A stretch of 64,000 nucleotides of DNA from contig NZ_CP078145.1 of assembly GCF_019222765.1 (NCBI RefSeq), forward strand, positions 3,224,001 to 3,288,000. Reading direction: 5' to 3'. The position numbers and the translations under genes are program-made. Below are positions 41,628-50,457 of the stretch, in pieces (position 1 is the stretch's first letter; each line of letters begins with the position of its first letter). The DNA comes from Nocardia iowensis. GTDB lineage: Bacteria > Actinomycetota > Actinomycetes > Mycobacteriales > Mycobacteriaceae. The notes beneath the pieces are model-generated. The model saw only the letters and a program-made list of their open reading frames with translations, had not been told where the DNA came from and did no database searches.

Positions 41628-42425
41628 ATGTCCGAGAAGCACAACCCAGAGATTCGCACCGATATCCCCGCCTCGGCGCGCATCTGGAACTACTGGATGG
41701 GAGGCACGGACAATTTCGAGATCGACCGGGTCATCGGCGACCAGAGCGCACAGATCTATCCCGACATTCGCACGATGGCGGTGCAGTCCCGGCAGTTCCT
41801 CATCCGGGCCGTGAGCTGGGCCGCGCGCGAGGCGGGCATCCGCCAATTCCTCGACATCGGTACCGGATTGCCCACGATGCAAAATACCCATCAGGTCGCC
41901 CAGAGCATCGCGCCGGAGTCCAAGGTCGTCTACGTCGACCACGACCCGCTGGTGCTCACCCACGCCCGCGCCATGCTGACCAACACCACCAGCGAAGGCG
42001 TCACGACCTATATCGATGCCGATTTCCGCAAACCCGAGATCATCATCGCCGACGCGCAGAACATCCTGAACTTCGAAGTGCCCATCAGCGTCATGTTCAT
42101 GGGCGTGCTCGGCCACATCGAATCGCACGACGAAATGCATCGCATCGTGCGGACGGTGATGGCCGCGGTGCCCGCCGGCAGCTACCTCACCCTGTGGGAC
42201 ACCTCCGACGAGAACAAAGAGTTCGTGCACCTCTGCGACGAATACGCGAAAACCGGTGCCCTGCCGTACAACCCGCGTCCAACCGAACAGATCAAAGCCG
42301 CATTCGACGGCCTGGAGATGGTGGAGCCCGGTTTCGTGGAAATCACCGAGTGGCGCCCCGATAAGCCCGACACCGAAGCCGGACCCTCGGTGTACGCGTA
42401 CGGAGCCGTCGCTCGCAAACCATGA
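41628..42425 (+). CDS. SAM-dependent methyltransferase, SAV2177/DUF574 family
   Basis: A 265-residue methyltransferase-like protein of the family expanded in Streptomyces and Nocardia. Diagnostic segments are PASARIWNYWMGGTDNFEID, REAGIRQFLDIGTGLPTMQN and VVYVDHDPLVLTHARAML; the acidic VDHD residue binds SAM. The substrate is unknown. The start is ATG 41628 after CGGAGGAG. It converges with the response regulator gene, 19 bases between. Confidence 0.85.
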   Translation: MSEKHNPEIRTDIPASARIWNYWMGGTDNFEIDRVIGDQSAQIYPDIRTMAVQSRQFLIRAVSWAAREAGIRQFLDIGTGLPTMQNTHQVAQSIAPESKVVYVDHDPLVLTHARAMLTNTTSEGVTTYIDADFRKPEIIIADAQNILNFEVPISVMFMGVLGHIESHDEMHRIVRTVMAAVPAGSYLTLWDTSDENKEFVHLCDEYAKTGALPYNPRPTEQIKAAFDGLEMVEPGFVEITEWRPDKPDTEAGPSVYAYGAVARKP

Positions 42426-42444
42426 TCTCGCCGTCGGCCGGGCA

Positions 42445-43086
42445 CTACCCGTCGGTGGAACGGAACAGCAGGCCGCGGTTCATGGCGACGACGACGGCAT
42501 GAGTGCGGTCGCTGACATCGAGTTTGGCGAAGATGCGCAGGAGGTGGGTTTTCACCGTGGCCTCGGCGATGGTGAGGCGCTTGCCGATGTCGGGATTCGA
42601 GAGGCCGTCGGCTACCGCGTGCAGTACGTCGATTTCCCTGGCGGTCAGTGCGATCGGTTCGGGACGGCGGATGCGGGCGACCAGGCGCTCGGCGATTCGG
42701 GGAGCCAAGACGGTGCGGCCGAGGGCCGCGGCCTGAATGGCTTCGACGAGTTGCTCGCGGGTGGTGTCTTTGAGCAGATAGCCGATGGCGCCCGCTTCGA
42801 CCGCGCGTTCGATGTCGGAATCGGTGTCGTAGGTGGTGAGAATCAGCACGCGGGTTGCGCTGCGCCCGACGATCTCTCGGGTGGCGGCCACCCCGTCCAG
42901 CACCGGCATCCGCAGATCGAGCAGCGCCACGTCCGGCGCCAGCCGCTCGACGAGTTCGATCGCCTCGCTGCCATCCGCCGCTTCGCCGACGATCTCGATG
43001 GTCGGCTCGGCGGCCAGCAGGGCGGCAATGCCCGCCCGCATCACCATGTGGTCGTCGGCGAGGATCAAGCGCAGGGGTACGGCCAT
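42445..43086 (-). CDS. NarL/LuxR-type response regulator
   Basis: A 213-residue regulator. Asp57 in VALLDLRMPVLDG is the phosphorylation site and the DD pair is in ILADDHMVMRAG. The LuxR HTH is LTAREIDVLHAVADGLSNPD, IGKRLTIAEATVKTHLLRIF. ATG 43086 gives the usual N-terminus; an alternative ATG at 43098 would overlap the kinase gene by 11 bases. It is the last gene of the MMPL-kinase-regulator operon and the partner of the kinase at 43088. Confidence 0.85.
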   Translation of the reverse strand: MAVPLRLILADDHMVMRAGIAALLAAEPTIEIVGEAADGSEAIELVERLAPDVALLDLRMPVLDGVAATREIVGRSATRVLILTTYDTDSDIERAVEAGAIGYLLKDTTREQLVEAIQAAALGRTVLAPRIAERLVARIRRPEPIALTAREIDVLHAVADGLSNPDIGKRLTIAEATVKTHLLRIFAKLDVSDRTHAVVVAMNRGLLFRSTDG

Positions 43087-43087
43087 G

Positions 43088-44248
43088 TCAGATCCCATCG
43101 TTCGCGGGTAGCAGGGCGAAGATTCGGGTGCCCTCGCCGGGCGAGCTGGTCACGGTGAGGTCGCCGCCGAGCTCGGCGATGCGGTTGCGCATGCCGTTCA
43201 AGCCGAATCCGCGTGCCGCATGCGGGGTGAATCCGTTTCCGTCATCGGTGATTTCGAGTTCGAGTCCGGCGACGCCGCGGGCAAGGACAACGCTCACCGT
43301 GTTGGCCCCCGCGTGTTTGCGCACATTGGCCAGCGATTCCTGGGCGCAGCGCAACAGCGCGATCCGGGTGAGCTGGTCACAGTCGACGTCCTGCAATTCC
43401 GCGTGCACGATCAGCCCGGTGTCCTCGACGAACCGATCCAGCACGCGCCGCAGCGACTGCGCGATCGCACCGCCCGCCGACGCGCTGCCGACGAGAATGC
43501 GTGCCTCCGTGAGGTTTTCGCGGGCGGTCCGCTCGATCGAGAGCAACTGCTTGGCACTCGTCCCCGGATCGGTGTCGATACCGCCCCGGGCCGCCTCCGC
43601 CAGCACGATGATGGAGGCGAAACCCTGGGCGAGGGTGTCGTGGATTTCGCGGGCGAGCCGTTCACGTTCCTCGGCCGCGCCTTGGCGCTGGTGCGCCGCG
43701 GCCAACTCGGACTGCGTGCGTTCCAGTTCCGCGCTCAGGGCGCGGGCGCGTTCGCCGCCCTGCCTGACCACCCGGTCCATCCACAGTCCGAGCAGGGTGC
43801 CGCCGGCTAAGCCGAGCAGGGTGAACACAGCATTGCCCGGTGAAAAATGTGGCCCGGTGATGTTCCCGATCAACGTCGCCACCGCGCCGGCGCCGGTCCA
43901 GCCGATCGCGCGCTGCGGGTTGGCGGTGTACATCCAGAACAGCGGCAGCGACACGATGAAGAACGCCGCGCCGCCGTCCAGCAGGATGGCCGACCCCCCG
44001 AGTACCAGGATCAGCAGAGCGAGGAAGCCGCCCGGCCGCACGACGGGATTGCGGGGGTACGCCTGCATGAGCAGATAGCCTGCGGCGAGCGAGGCCACCA
44101 GCGCCCACGTTCCGTACTTGGTGGCGTCGGTCCGGTCGTGTACCGCGATCACCGGCGGACACAGACCGAACAGCACCCAGCAGCCGATGTACCACCGGCG
44201 CAGTGCCCGTATTCGGAACCGGTCGTCGGTACGCGGCGGCTGATCCAT
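43088..44248 (-). CDS. NarL-system sensor histidine kinase (HisKA_3)
   Basis: A 386-residue membrane kinase. About five or six hydrophobic helices cover residues 18-155 with little external loop, so it senses within the membrane. A coiled segment leads to the phosphoacceptor His203 in ERLAREIHDTLAQGF. The HATPase has AQESLANVRKHAGA, ITDDGNGFTP and GFGLNGMRNRIAELGG. It starts 5 bases after the MMPL stop and ends beside the regulator gene, so all three are probably cotranscribed. The inducing signal is unknown; envelope or antibiotic stress is the usual guess. Confidence 0.85.
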   Translation of the reverse strand: MDQPPRTDDRFRIRALRRWYIGCWVLFGLCPPVIAVHDRTDATKYGTWALVASLAAGYLLMQAYPRNPVVRPGGFLALLILVLGGSAILLDGGAAFFIVSLPLFWMYTANPQRAIGWTGAGAVATLIGNITGPHFSPGNAVFTLLGLAGGTLLGLWMDRVVRQGGERARALSAELERTQSELAAAHQRQGAAEERERLAREIHDTLAQGFASIIVLAEAARGGIDTDPGTSAKQLLSIERTARENLTEARILVGSASAGGAIAQSLRRVLDRFVEDTGLIVHAELQDVDCDQLTRIALLRCAQESLANVRKHAGANTVSVVLARGVAGLELEITDDGNGFTPHAARGFGLNGMRNRIAELGGDLTVTSSPGEGTRIFALLPANDGI

Positions 44249-44253
44249 TCCGA

Positions 44254-46422
44254 TCAGCCTACTTTCATCGGCACGCGGCCCGCGCTGGCGACGGCGGGCC
44301 GGGCTGGCCACCAGGTTCGATCACCGAGCAGGAGCAGCAGCGCGGGCAGCAGCACGATCCGGATGACGAAGGCGTCGAGCAGCACGGCCGCCGCGAGCGC
44401 GAACCCCATCTGCTTCATCTCCATGATGTGCAGCGGTACGAAGCTGGCGAAGACGGTGACCATGACGAACGCGGCACTGGTCACCACGCCCGCCGAGCCG
44501 CCGACACCGGTGAGCACAGCCTGGCGGGTCGGCACACCGGCCAGCGCGATCTCCCGGATCCGGCTGATCACGAAAACCTGATAGTCCATCGACAACCCGA
44601 ACAGGATCACGAACAGCAGCAGCGGTATCCGGGAACCGATCGTGCCCGTCGAATCGAAATCGAGCAGACCTTCGGCCCACGTCCGCTGGAACACCAGAGT
44701 CAGCAAGCCGAGCGACGCGCCCGCCGAGAGCAGGTTCAGCACGACACCGACCAGGCCGAGGACGACGGAGCGGAAGGCCGCGACGGTCAGGGCGAAGGTC
44801 ACCAGCAGCAGCGTCGCGATGATCAGCGGCAGCTTCCGCTTCTGGTGCTCCGGGTAGTCGGCGTAGCGGGCGACATCGCCGGTCACCGCGAATTCCACAT
44901 CGGGCAGCGTGCCGATCGTGGCGGGCAGGTAGTCCGCGCGAAGTCGTTCGAGCGACTGCTGGGCGGCCCGGTCGCTGACGTAGTGTGGCACCGCTAATTC
45001 CAGCAGGCTAACCCGTTCGTCGGCGGAGGTGCGTAGCTCGGCGGTGCCCGCGAACGCTGGGTCGGTCGTCGCCCGTTCGGCTACCGCGCGCAGCGCCCCG
45101 GCCACATCGTCGGCCCGTGCCGGGTCGGCAGTGACGACCACCTGGTGCATCGACTTCAGTTCCGGGAAGGCGGCATTCAGCCGATCGAAGGTTTGCATGG
45201 CTGGGACGACACGCGGGTGCGTCTCCCGCCCCATGTCGGACAGCTGAAGGCCGAGGAGTGGAGCCGTGAGCGCGAGCAGGGCGAACACCGAGATAGCCAG
45301 TGCGGCAACCGGATTCGCCGACGTCCGGCGCAGCAGGAAACCGGTGATGCGGCCACCCTTCGTTGGCTCACGGTGCGTGGGCGCTGGCCGCCCGGCGGCT
45401 TTGCGCGCCGCGCGCCGCTCGGCCCGATCGGTGAGCACCGTCAGCAGTGCGGGCAGCGCGGTGAGCGAGCTGACCACCGAGACCAGGGTGACGAGGATGG
45501 CGGCGGTCGCGATCGGCGAGAAGATCACATCATCGGCGAGATACATCGTCGCGGTGGAAACAGCGACGGCGAGCCCCGAAACCACAACGGCCCGGCCGGA
45601 AGTCGCCGCGGCCAGTTCGACCAGCGCCCGCGAACCGAGCAACCCACCGCCACGAGCACGCTCCTCGCGCGCACGCTTCAGATAGAACAGGGTGTAGTCG
45701 ACGCCGACCGCCAACCCGATCAGCAGGATGATATTGGTACCGATCCCGTTGTCGGGGAAAACATGTGAGGCGGGCATCGACAAGCCGATGGCCGCGACTA
45801 TCGACGAGATGGCCAGCAGCAGCGGCACCAGCGCCATCGCCACCGAGCGGAAGACCACCAGCAGGGTGATCAGTGTTACCGGCAGCGCGATCATTTCGGT
45901 GCGGGCCAGGTCGCGACCGCGTAGCTCGTCCACACCACTACTGATGGACGGACTGCCGGTTTGCTCGATCCGGAGGCCCGGGTTGGTCCGCTGCACCTCT
46001 TCGGTCTGCGCGCGCAGTGGCGCGACATGTTTCTTGCCGTCGAGTTCCGCACCCGTCATGGTCACATCGACCCGGAGCGCCGTGCCGTCGGCCGAATACA
46101 CCGGTGCGGCTACGGATGCCACCTCGGGTAACGCTCGAATCCGATCCGTGATGTCGCGCGCGGCACGGTCGGCGGTGGCATCCAACTGCCCCGCGCCGCT
46201 GATGAGCACCCGTTCCATCGGCCGCTGCTGTAGGCCACCGGCCGCGGCGATCGCCTCACCGCGGCCCGCCTCCCCGATCCGGAAATCCTCAGTGGCAGCG
46301 GGCTTCCCGCCGATTCCGGTCCCGGCTCCGAGGCACAGCGCCACGAACAAGAACCACCCGACAATGGCCCGCCACGGATGATGAGCGCTCCAACCAGCTA
46401 TGGCGACCACACGATTTCGCAT
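44254..46422 (-). CDS. MMPL/RND-family transporter
   Basis: A 722-residue inner-membrane transporter with two repeats of six helices and large outward loops. Indicative stretches are LLIGLAVGVDYTLFYLKRAR and LFVILFGLSMDYQVFVISRI, the conserved G-x-x-x-D-Y/F motif in both repeats. MMPL proteins move lipids or siderophores to the cell surface, and others provide drug efflux. ATG 46422 is the start, after an upstream in-frame extension without coding character. A 26-bp palindrome lies 56-81 bases upstream. It heads the operon with the two-component system. Confidence 0.9.
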   Translation of the reverse strand: MRNRVVAIAGWSAHHPWRAIVGWFLFVALCLGAGTGIGGKPAATEDFRIGEAGRGEAIAAAGGLQQRPMERVLISGAGQLDATADRAARDITDRIRALPEVASVAAPVYSADGTALRVDVTMTGAELDGKKHVAPLRAQTEEVQRTNPGLRIEQTGSPSISSGVDELRGRDLARTEMIALPVTLITLLVVFRSVAMALVPLLLAISSIVAAIGLSMPASHVFPDNGIGTNIILLIGLAVGVDYTLFYLKRAREERARGGGLLGSRALVELAAATSGRAVVVSGLAVAVSTATMYLADDVIFSPIATAAILVTLVSVVSSLTALPALLTVLTDRAERRAARKAAGRPAPTHREPTKGGRITGFLLRRTSANPVAALAISVFALLALTAPLLGLQLSDMGRETHPRVVPAMQTFDRLNAAFPELKSMHQVVVTADPARADDVAGALRAVAERATTDPAFAGTAELRTSADERVSLLELAVPHYVSDRAAQQSLERLRADYLPATIGTLPDVEFAVTGDVARYADYPEHQKRKLPLIIATLLLVTFALTVAAFRSVVLGLVGVVLNLLSAGASLGLLTLVFQRTWAEGLLDFDSTGTIGSRIPLLLFVILFGLSMDYQVFVISRIREIALAGVPTRQAVLTGVGGSAGVVTSAAFVMVTVFASFVPLHIMEMKQMGFALAAAVLLDAFVIRIVLLPALLLLLGDRTWWPARPAVASAGRVPMKVG

Positions 46423-46477
46423 GCCGAGAATGCTGCTCGGTGACCAGGCCACGGCAACAGCCTCGACCGGTCGAACT

Positions 46478-46503
46478 TCGTGTCCACCGATCGGTGGACA
46501 CGA
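46478..46503. promoter_or_regulatory. Perfect 26-bp palindrome upstream of the MMPL operon
   Basis: TCGTGTCCACCGA at 46478-46490 is followed directly by its exact inverse copy TCGGTGGACACGA at 46491-46503. It lies 11 bases past the stop of the small secreted-protein gene and 55 bases before the MMPL start, both leftward. It can be a terminator, an operator of the MMPL operon, or both. Confidence 0.7.
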
Positions 46504-46514
46504 GCGCTCGTCTA

Positions 46515-46763
46515 CTAGCCGCCGGTCTTGGCGCCCGAGATCGATGCCGACAGACTCGCCAAACAGGCAGCGAGGTTGATGCCCGGGTTCATGGGGTTGG
46601 TGTCGAGGCAATACTGCGGCCCCGCGACGGGTGCCGGCTCCGCGGCAGTGTGGGCCTCGAGCGGGATCTGCGCGCTGGCGGGGCCGAGTCCGGCCACGAT
46701 CGCGGCGGCGACCACAGCGGTGCCGGTGCCGACGCGCAAGGTTGTTCGAAGGGTGTGTCGCAT
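46515..46763 (-). CDS. Small secreted protein with two cysteines
   Basis: An 82-residue exported protein. The signal is RTTLRVGTGTAVVAAAIVAG and ends LGPASA. The mature part, about 50 residues, has PQYCLDTNPMNPGINLAACL, where two cysteines could make one disulfide, and a small-residue tail (SLSASISGAKTGG). No family is recognised. ATG 46763 follows AAAGGAA. It lies just upstream of the MMPL operon on the same strand and could be processed with it. Confidence 0.6.
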   Translation of the reverse strand: MRHTLRTTLRVGTGTAVVAAAIVAGLGPASAQIPLEAHTAAEPAPVAGPQYCLDTNPMNPGINLAACLASLSASISGAKTGG

Positions 46764-46832
46764 CTGTTCCTTTCGGCTTCGGAGCTTCCGAAGGCTGACA
46801 GAAATCTAGAACCACGATCGGTTGCCCGGTAA

Positions 46833-46848
46833 CCCCGAAACTTCGGGG
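46833..46848. promoter_or_regulatory. Dyad CCCCGAA-AC-TTCGGGG
   Basis: CCCCGAA at 46833-46839 and TTCGGGG at 46842-46848 are exact inverted copies, 70 bases upstream of the small secreted-protein gene. A closely similar site lies at 47249-47264 on the other side of the region. Confidence 0.6.
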
Positions 46849-47248
46849 TGAGAGTCGTTGTGCCACTGCAAATATGGGCTTCGGAGACGGTCCGGGCACA
46901 CTGGCTTCGCGCAGCGCTGAGCCCGGACCGGCGGCGGATGGCTCAGCGGGTGCACCGTCGGCTGCGATCCGGGTTGACCCCCACCTGCGGTGCTACCGAG
47001 CGAGTTTCACGGAAGACACCACTTCCATCCGATGCCATCGCAGCCAGAACTCCGTAACTTCTTAGATGTCCAGTTAGGGCGGCGCACGGTATGACCGCGA
47101 AAAGAGGTTCGGAATCGGTGTACGACTGCCGGGCAAGCCAAATGCATACCGCACGGTCGATAGTTTTACACCGACCGGACATCGGTACTGACAACAACTA
47201 CTATGGCCCGTCCGTATTTCAGATTTGCCGCATTCTGCTGGGCCGTAC

Positions 47249-47264
47249 CCCCGAAAGATCGGGG
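47249..47264. promoter_or_regulatory. Dyad CCCCGA-N4-TCGGGG
   Basis: CCCCGA at 47249-47254 and TCGGGG at 47259-47264, 122 bases before the transporter start. It shares ACCCC-CGAAA-TCGGGG layout with the site at 46833-46848, so one regulator could bind both. Confidence 0.55.
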
Positions 47265-47385
47265 CTCGACGGCGAGCACCCGCGCCGCCTAGCATTACCG
47301 AGGGGGAATAGAAGGCCGTACTGCAGACGGTCTTGTTGCGGTGCTTCTACCATTGATCGATAGATTACTCCCGGGGGGAGAACCT

Positions 47386-48354
47386 ATGACGACCAATCGC
47401 ATCGATTTGTCGGCATTACCACCAGCAACTTTTGGCCCGGCGATGGGCATTCAAGGATTTGCGCTCGTCATCTACTTCGCATCCGATGCCTTCTATGGGA
47501 TCGCCACGGCGATGTCGCTGTTTTCGCTGATACTACTTCTCGCGGTTTCCCTGTTGCACGGGACCAAATATGTGCGATATCCACGGAACGTGTTGCAGGA
47601 CCTGCGAACACCCGCGCTTATGTCGTTCTACGCGCAACCGGCGGTAACGATTCTCTTGGCGGCAGAGGTCTTTCACACCTCCGCCTCGCGACTCGCCGCG
47701 GTGCTGACGCTCGCTGGTACCGGCCTCGCGGTGCTCACCGCGGCCGGACTGACGGTGGCGCAGACTCGAGCGCCGGACACGCCGGTGACGCCGCCGCAGC
47801 TCATCCCGTGGATCGCCGTCCTGATGGTCCCCATCACCGCACACTCCTATGTAGACGCGCGGTTGTGTTGGCTGATAATCGGTCTCGCCGTTGCGGGCAT
47901 GGCGCAGTCGCACCTGGTTTCACGTTCGGCCGGTGCAGTCCTTTCGCCGCAGTTGGCGCCGACAACCACGATCGACCTCGCGGTGCCTGCGGTGCTGTGT
48001 ATCGACATAGTCGTGCTCGCCCCGGGAAACCCGCTCGCCGGGATCATTCTCGGTGGCGCCTGCTATGTGCTGGTGCGGCAGTTGGCCCGGATCGACCGGT
48101 TGGTGTCGAGCCCCTTCGGTTTGTCCTGGTGGGCTTTCACCATGCCGTTCTCGGCACTGGTCCTGGCGCTGGCCGCCGTGCTCCGGCCGGGCGGGCCGTG
48201 GTGGTTCATCGTGTATTTCGGCGCGGTGGTGAACGGACTCATCGTTGCCTGGGTGAGTTTCCGGACCGTCGCCGGTCTGTTTGCCGGACAGCTGATTCCG
48301 ATGAAACAGGAACCGCTGCTGCTGCCTCGGAAACAAGCCGACGCTGCCGCATAA
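47386..48354 (+). CDS. TDT/SLAC1-like membrane transporter
   Basis: A 322-residue integral membrane protein with about ten helices (for example GFALVIYFASDAFYGIATAM, SLILLLAVSLLHG, LLAAEVFHTSASRLAAVLTL, LVLALAAVLRPGGPWWFIVY). Architecture and length fit the tellurite-resistance/dicarboxylate transporter (TDT, TehA/SLAC1) family, which carries anions or organic acids. ATG 47386 follows GGGGGGAGAA. It is the first gene of the rightward DJ-1 cluster, 88 bases before the next, and may move that cluster's substrate or product. Confidence 0.65.
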   Translation: MTTNRIDLSALPPATFGPAMGIQGFALVIYFASDAFYGIATAMSLFSLILLLAVSLLHGTKYVRYPRNVLQDLRTPALMSFYAQPAVTILLAAEVFHTSASRLAAVLTLAGTGLAVLTAAGLTVAQTRAPDTPVTPPQLIPWIAVLMVPITAHSYVDARLCWLIIGLAVAGMAQSHLVSRSAGAVLSPQLAPTTTIDLAVPAVLCIDIVVLAPGNPLAGIILGGACYVLVRQLARIDRLVSSPFGLSWWAFTMPFSALVLALAAVLRPGGPWWFIVYFGAVVNGLIVAWVSFRTVAGLFAGQLIPMKQEPLLLPRKQADAAA

Positions 48355-48442
48355 CAACACCCACGCGTGTCCGTCCAGAAATGCTTACAGCAATGCCTGC
48401 AGCGCGCCCTGTGCCGCTGAGTTTATTCGAGAAGGAAACATC

Positions 48443-49126
48443 GTGCGTAGTGCACTATTCGTCGTCACCAATGTGGAGCGGGTTCCTGGCTTCCCAAAAC
48501 CCACGGGATTCGATATCCGTGAAGCCGCGGCCGTGTGGTCCGTCCTGCAGGACTTCGACTACCAGGTCTCGTTCGCGTCGCTACTCGGCGGCACCGCCAA
48601 CGGTGTCCTGAAGGGCGAAATCACCGATCCCATCAATTCTTTCATCCATAGTTTCAGCGAAAACCTCGCTGTCCCGACGTCGACCGTGCGGTCGCACTTC
48701 GAACACTATTACGACCTGGTGTATTTCGTCGGCGGGCTCGGGTGCATGTGGGACTTTCCGTACAAGACCGACCTGCACACGCTGATTCATTACTCCCTGG
48801 TCCGGGGCGCCAGGATCGCCTCGATCTGCCACGGGCCCGCGGCGTTTCTCGGTCTGACCGACACGCTGGGCACCGCGTTCACCGCCCGCCGACACCTCAC
48901 CGCGTTCTCCGACGCCGAGGAGATCAGCCGCGGCGTGCTGGACCTGCTGCCCTTTTCCCTACAGCAAGCGTTGATCGCCACCGGTGCCTACTACTCCCGC
49001 GCGGGCGACGGGGAGTCCCACGTCGTGGTCGACGGCCCGTTGATCTCCGCCCAGAACCCCGCCTCCCTCCCTGAATTCAGCGCCATTTTGGCCACGCACG
49101 CCGCCCTGGAAAGGACCATGCAATGA
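48443..49126 (+). CDS. DJ-1/PfpI-superfamily protein, Hsp31-like (first of three)
   Basis: A 227-residue protein of the DJ-1/PfpI fold. The N-terminal Glu site is GFDIREAAAVW, the nucleophile Cys is in RIASICHGPAAFLGL, and the loop VYFVGGLGCMWDFPY corresponds to GGHGTMFDFPG in the third copy. There the conserved His is replaced by Leu, so activity is probably altered. GTG 48443 has AGAAGGAAA upstream. Its stop overlaps the cupin start by 4 bases (ATGA). The family includes chaperone/deglycase-type and isonitrile hydratase enzymes; which applies is unknown. Confidence 0.75.
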   Translation: MRSALFVVTNVERVPGFPKPTGFDIREAAAVWSVLQDFDYQVSFASLLGGTANGVLKGEITDPINSFIHSFSENLAVPTSTVRSHFEHYYDLVYFVGGLGCMWDFPYKTDLHTLIHYSLVRGARIASICHGPAAFLGLTDTLGTAFTARRHLTAFSDAEEISRGVLDLLPFSLQQALIATGAYYSRAGDGESHVVVDGPLISAQNPASLPEFSAILATHAALERTMQ

Positions 49127-49875
49127 CCACCGCCCTGGCACCACATCCGCTGCAGGCCAGACATATCGTCGTCGGCGCCAAGGCCGCCGATTTCGCCGCC
49201 ATCCGCGATCTGGTCACCAGCGAGACCCCGATCCTGCACGAGTCGCACAGCGACGACCTGTCCCAGGTCGTCGTGAAGCCGTGGGGCCATGAGTCCCGCG
49301 TCTACGCCGATCCGGTCTACGACCTGTGGCATCTGTGCATCGTCGACGGCGCCGAAACGTCCATGCACGCGCACCTGCGCAAGACCACCGAGCTGTTGTG
49401 CCTGTCCGGTAGCGGCGTGTTCGACACCTTGGGTGGGTCCTACGAGGTCACGGCGGGGACGGTGATGACGATCGGGCCGGGAGCGTTCCACCGAACCCGT
49501 TCCACGTCTGCGGAATTGCATCTGATCGAGGTCGAGCACCCGCGCAACAAGTTCGATCTGCTCCGGCTCGGCGACCGATACGACCGATCGAAGACCACCT
49601 ACGAGTCCAAGGTCACCAGCGCCGGGGAATCGAAACTGAAAGAGCTCCGCCAGGTTCCGCACACCCAGCTGCGCCGGATCAGTACCGCGGGGAAGTTCGA
49701 GTTCACCCTGCGCACCGGCATGGACATCTTCTACACCCCACGACCGAACGAATTGTTCTACGTCCCCACCGGATTCGAGGCGTTCATTTCCCGCCATCCG
49801 GTGCTGCCCGTGGTGCCCGGAGTCAAGACGCCGGTGCTCACCGACCAAACGTACCTGGCGATCTCCGCCCGGTAA
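49123..49875 (+). CDS. Cupin-domain protein (sugar isomerase-like)
   Basis: A 250-residue protein with a central cupin near residues 70-150: VDGAETSMHAHLRKTTELLC, GSYEVTAGTVMTIGPGAFHR and STSAELHLIEVEHP. The metal-ligand pattern (H-x-H ... E ... H) is present. It resembles the cupin half of mannose-6-phosphate isomerase-type enzymes, with the C-terminal part unassigned. It is translationally coupled to the DJ-1 gene and followed after 42 bases by another. Catalysis on a sugar or phosphorylated metabolite is plausible. Confidence 0.75.
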   Translation: MTTALAPHPLQARHIVVGAKAADFAAIRDLVTSETPILHESHSDDLSQVVVKPWGHESRVYADPVYDLWHLCIVDGAETSMHAHLRKTTELLCLSGSGVFDTLGGSYEVTAGTVMTIGPGAFHRTRSTSAELHLIEVEHPRNKFDLLRLGDRYDRSKTTYESKVTSAGESKLKELRQVPHTQLRRISTAGKFEFTLRTGMDIFYTPRPNELFYVPTGFEAFISRHPVLPVVPGVKTPVLTDQTYLAISAR

Positions 49876-49917
49876 CCCCTTCTGTTTCAACGAAATACGA
49901 AAGTAGGACCGATAACG

Positions 49918-50457
49918 ATGCCACGCGCAGTCATCATCACCGCCCAGGGGTTCCAGGACCACGACGTCATCTACACCTGGTATCGCTGCCGAGAAGAGAA
50001 CTGGGACGTCGACATTGCCACCAAGGACGGCCGACCCGTCATCGGCAAGTACGGCACGCCCCTGCCGATGGACAAGACCGCCGGACCGCTGGTGTCCTTC
50101 GACGACCTCGATGTCGACGAATACGACGCGGTGCTGCTCACCGGCGGCCACGAAGCCCCCGACCGGGTGCGGCAGGACAAGCGCGCGACCGGGTTCGTCG
50201 CCGACATGGCCGCGACGGGCAAGGTGGTCGCCGGGCTGTGCCATGGGCCCTGGATCATGGTGAGCGCGGGAGTCCTGCACGGCCGCAGGGCCTGCGCCTA
50301 CATCGGATTGCGGGATGACGTGATCAATGCGGGCGCCGATGTCGTCGATGCCGACGTCATTGTCGACGGCAACATCATCACCTGCTCGTACTACGCCTAC
50401 GTCGGCAGGTTCATGCAGGCGGTGTTCGAGACCACCAAGAAATTGGCGGCCGCGTGA
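49918..50457 (+). CDS. DJ-1/PfpI-family protein (second of three)
   Basis: A 179-residue protein of the PfpI/YhbO group, smaller than the flanking ones. Features are RAVIITAQGFQDHDVIYTWY, VLLTGGHEAPDRVRQDKRA and the nucleophile Cys in VVAGLCHGPWIMVSAG, with DGNIITC at the end. Its start follows a small AAGTAGGA site. Its stop overlaps the HAD gene by 4 bases. Related proteins act as deglycases, proteases or amidotransferase-like enzymes. Confidence 0.8.
   Translation: MPRAVIITAQGFQDHDVIYTWYRCREENWDVDIATKDGRPVIGKYGTPLPMDKTAGPLVSFDDLDVDEYDAVLLTGGHEAPDRVRQDKRATGFVADMAATGKVVAGLCHGPWIMVSAGVLHGRRACAYIGLRDDVINAGADVVDADVIVDGNIITCSYYAYVGRFMQAVFETTKKLAAA

Larger units (their letters stand above)
46764..47385. 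other. Divergent intergenic region with matching dyads
   Basis: 622 bases between the leftward small secreted-protein gene and the rightward transporter gene. Two related CCCCGA dyads lie near its ends (46833-46848 and 47249-47264). I examined 47090-47220 for tRNA-like structure and found none. No coding sequence is supported. Confidence 0.5.

Noticed and set aside
47090..47220. Possible tRNA-like sequence (GGTTCGGAATC and clover-like pairing)
   Set aside because: No acceptor stem, anticodon arm or TTCRA loop in the right places.
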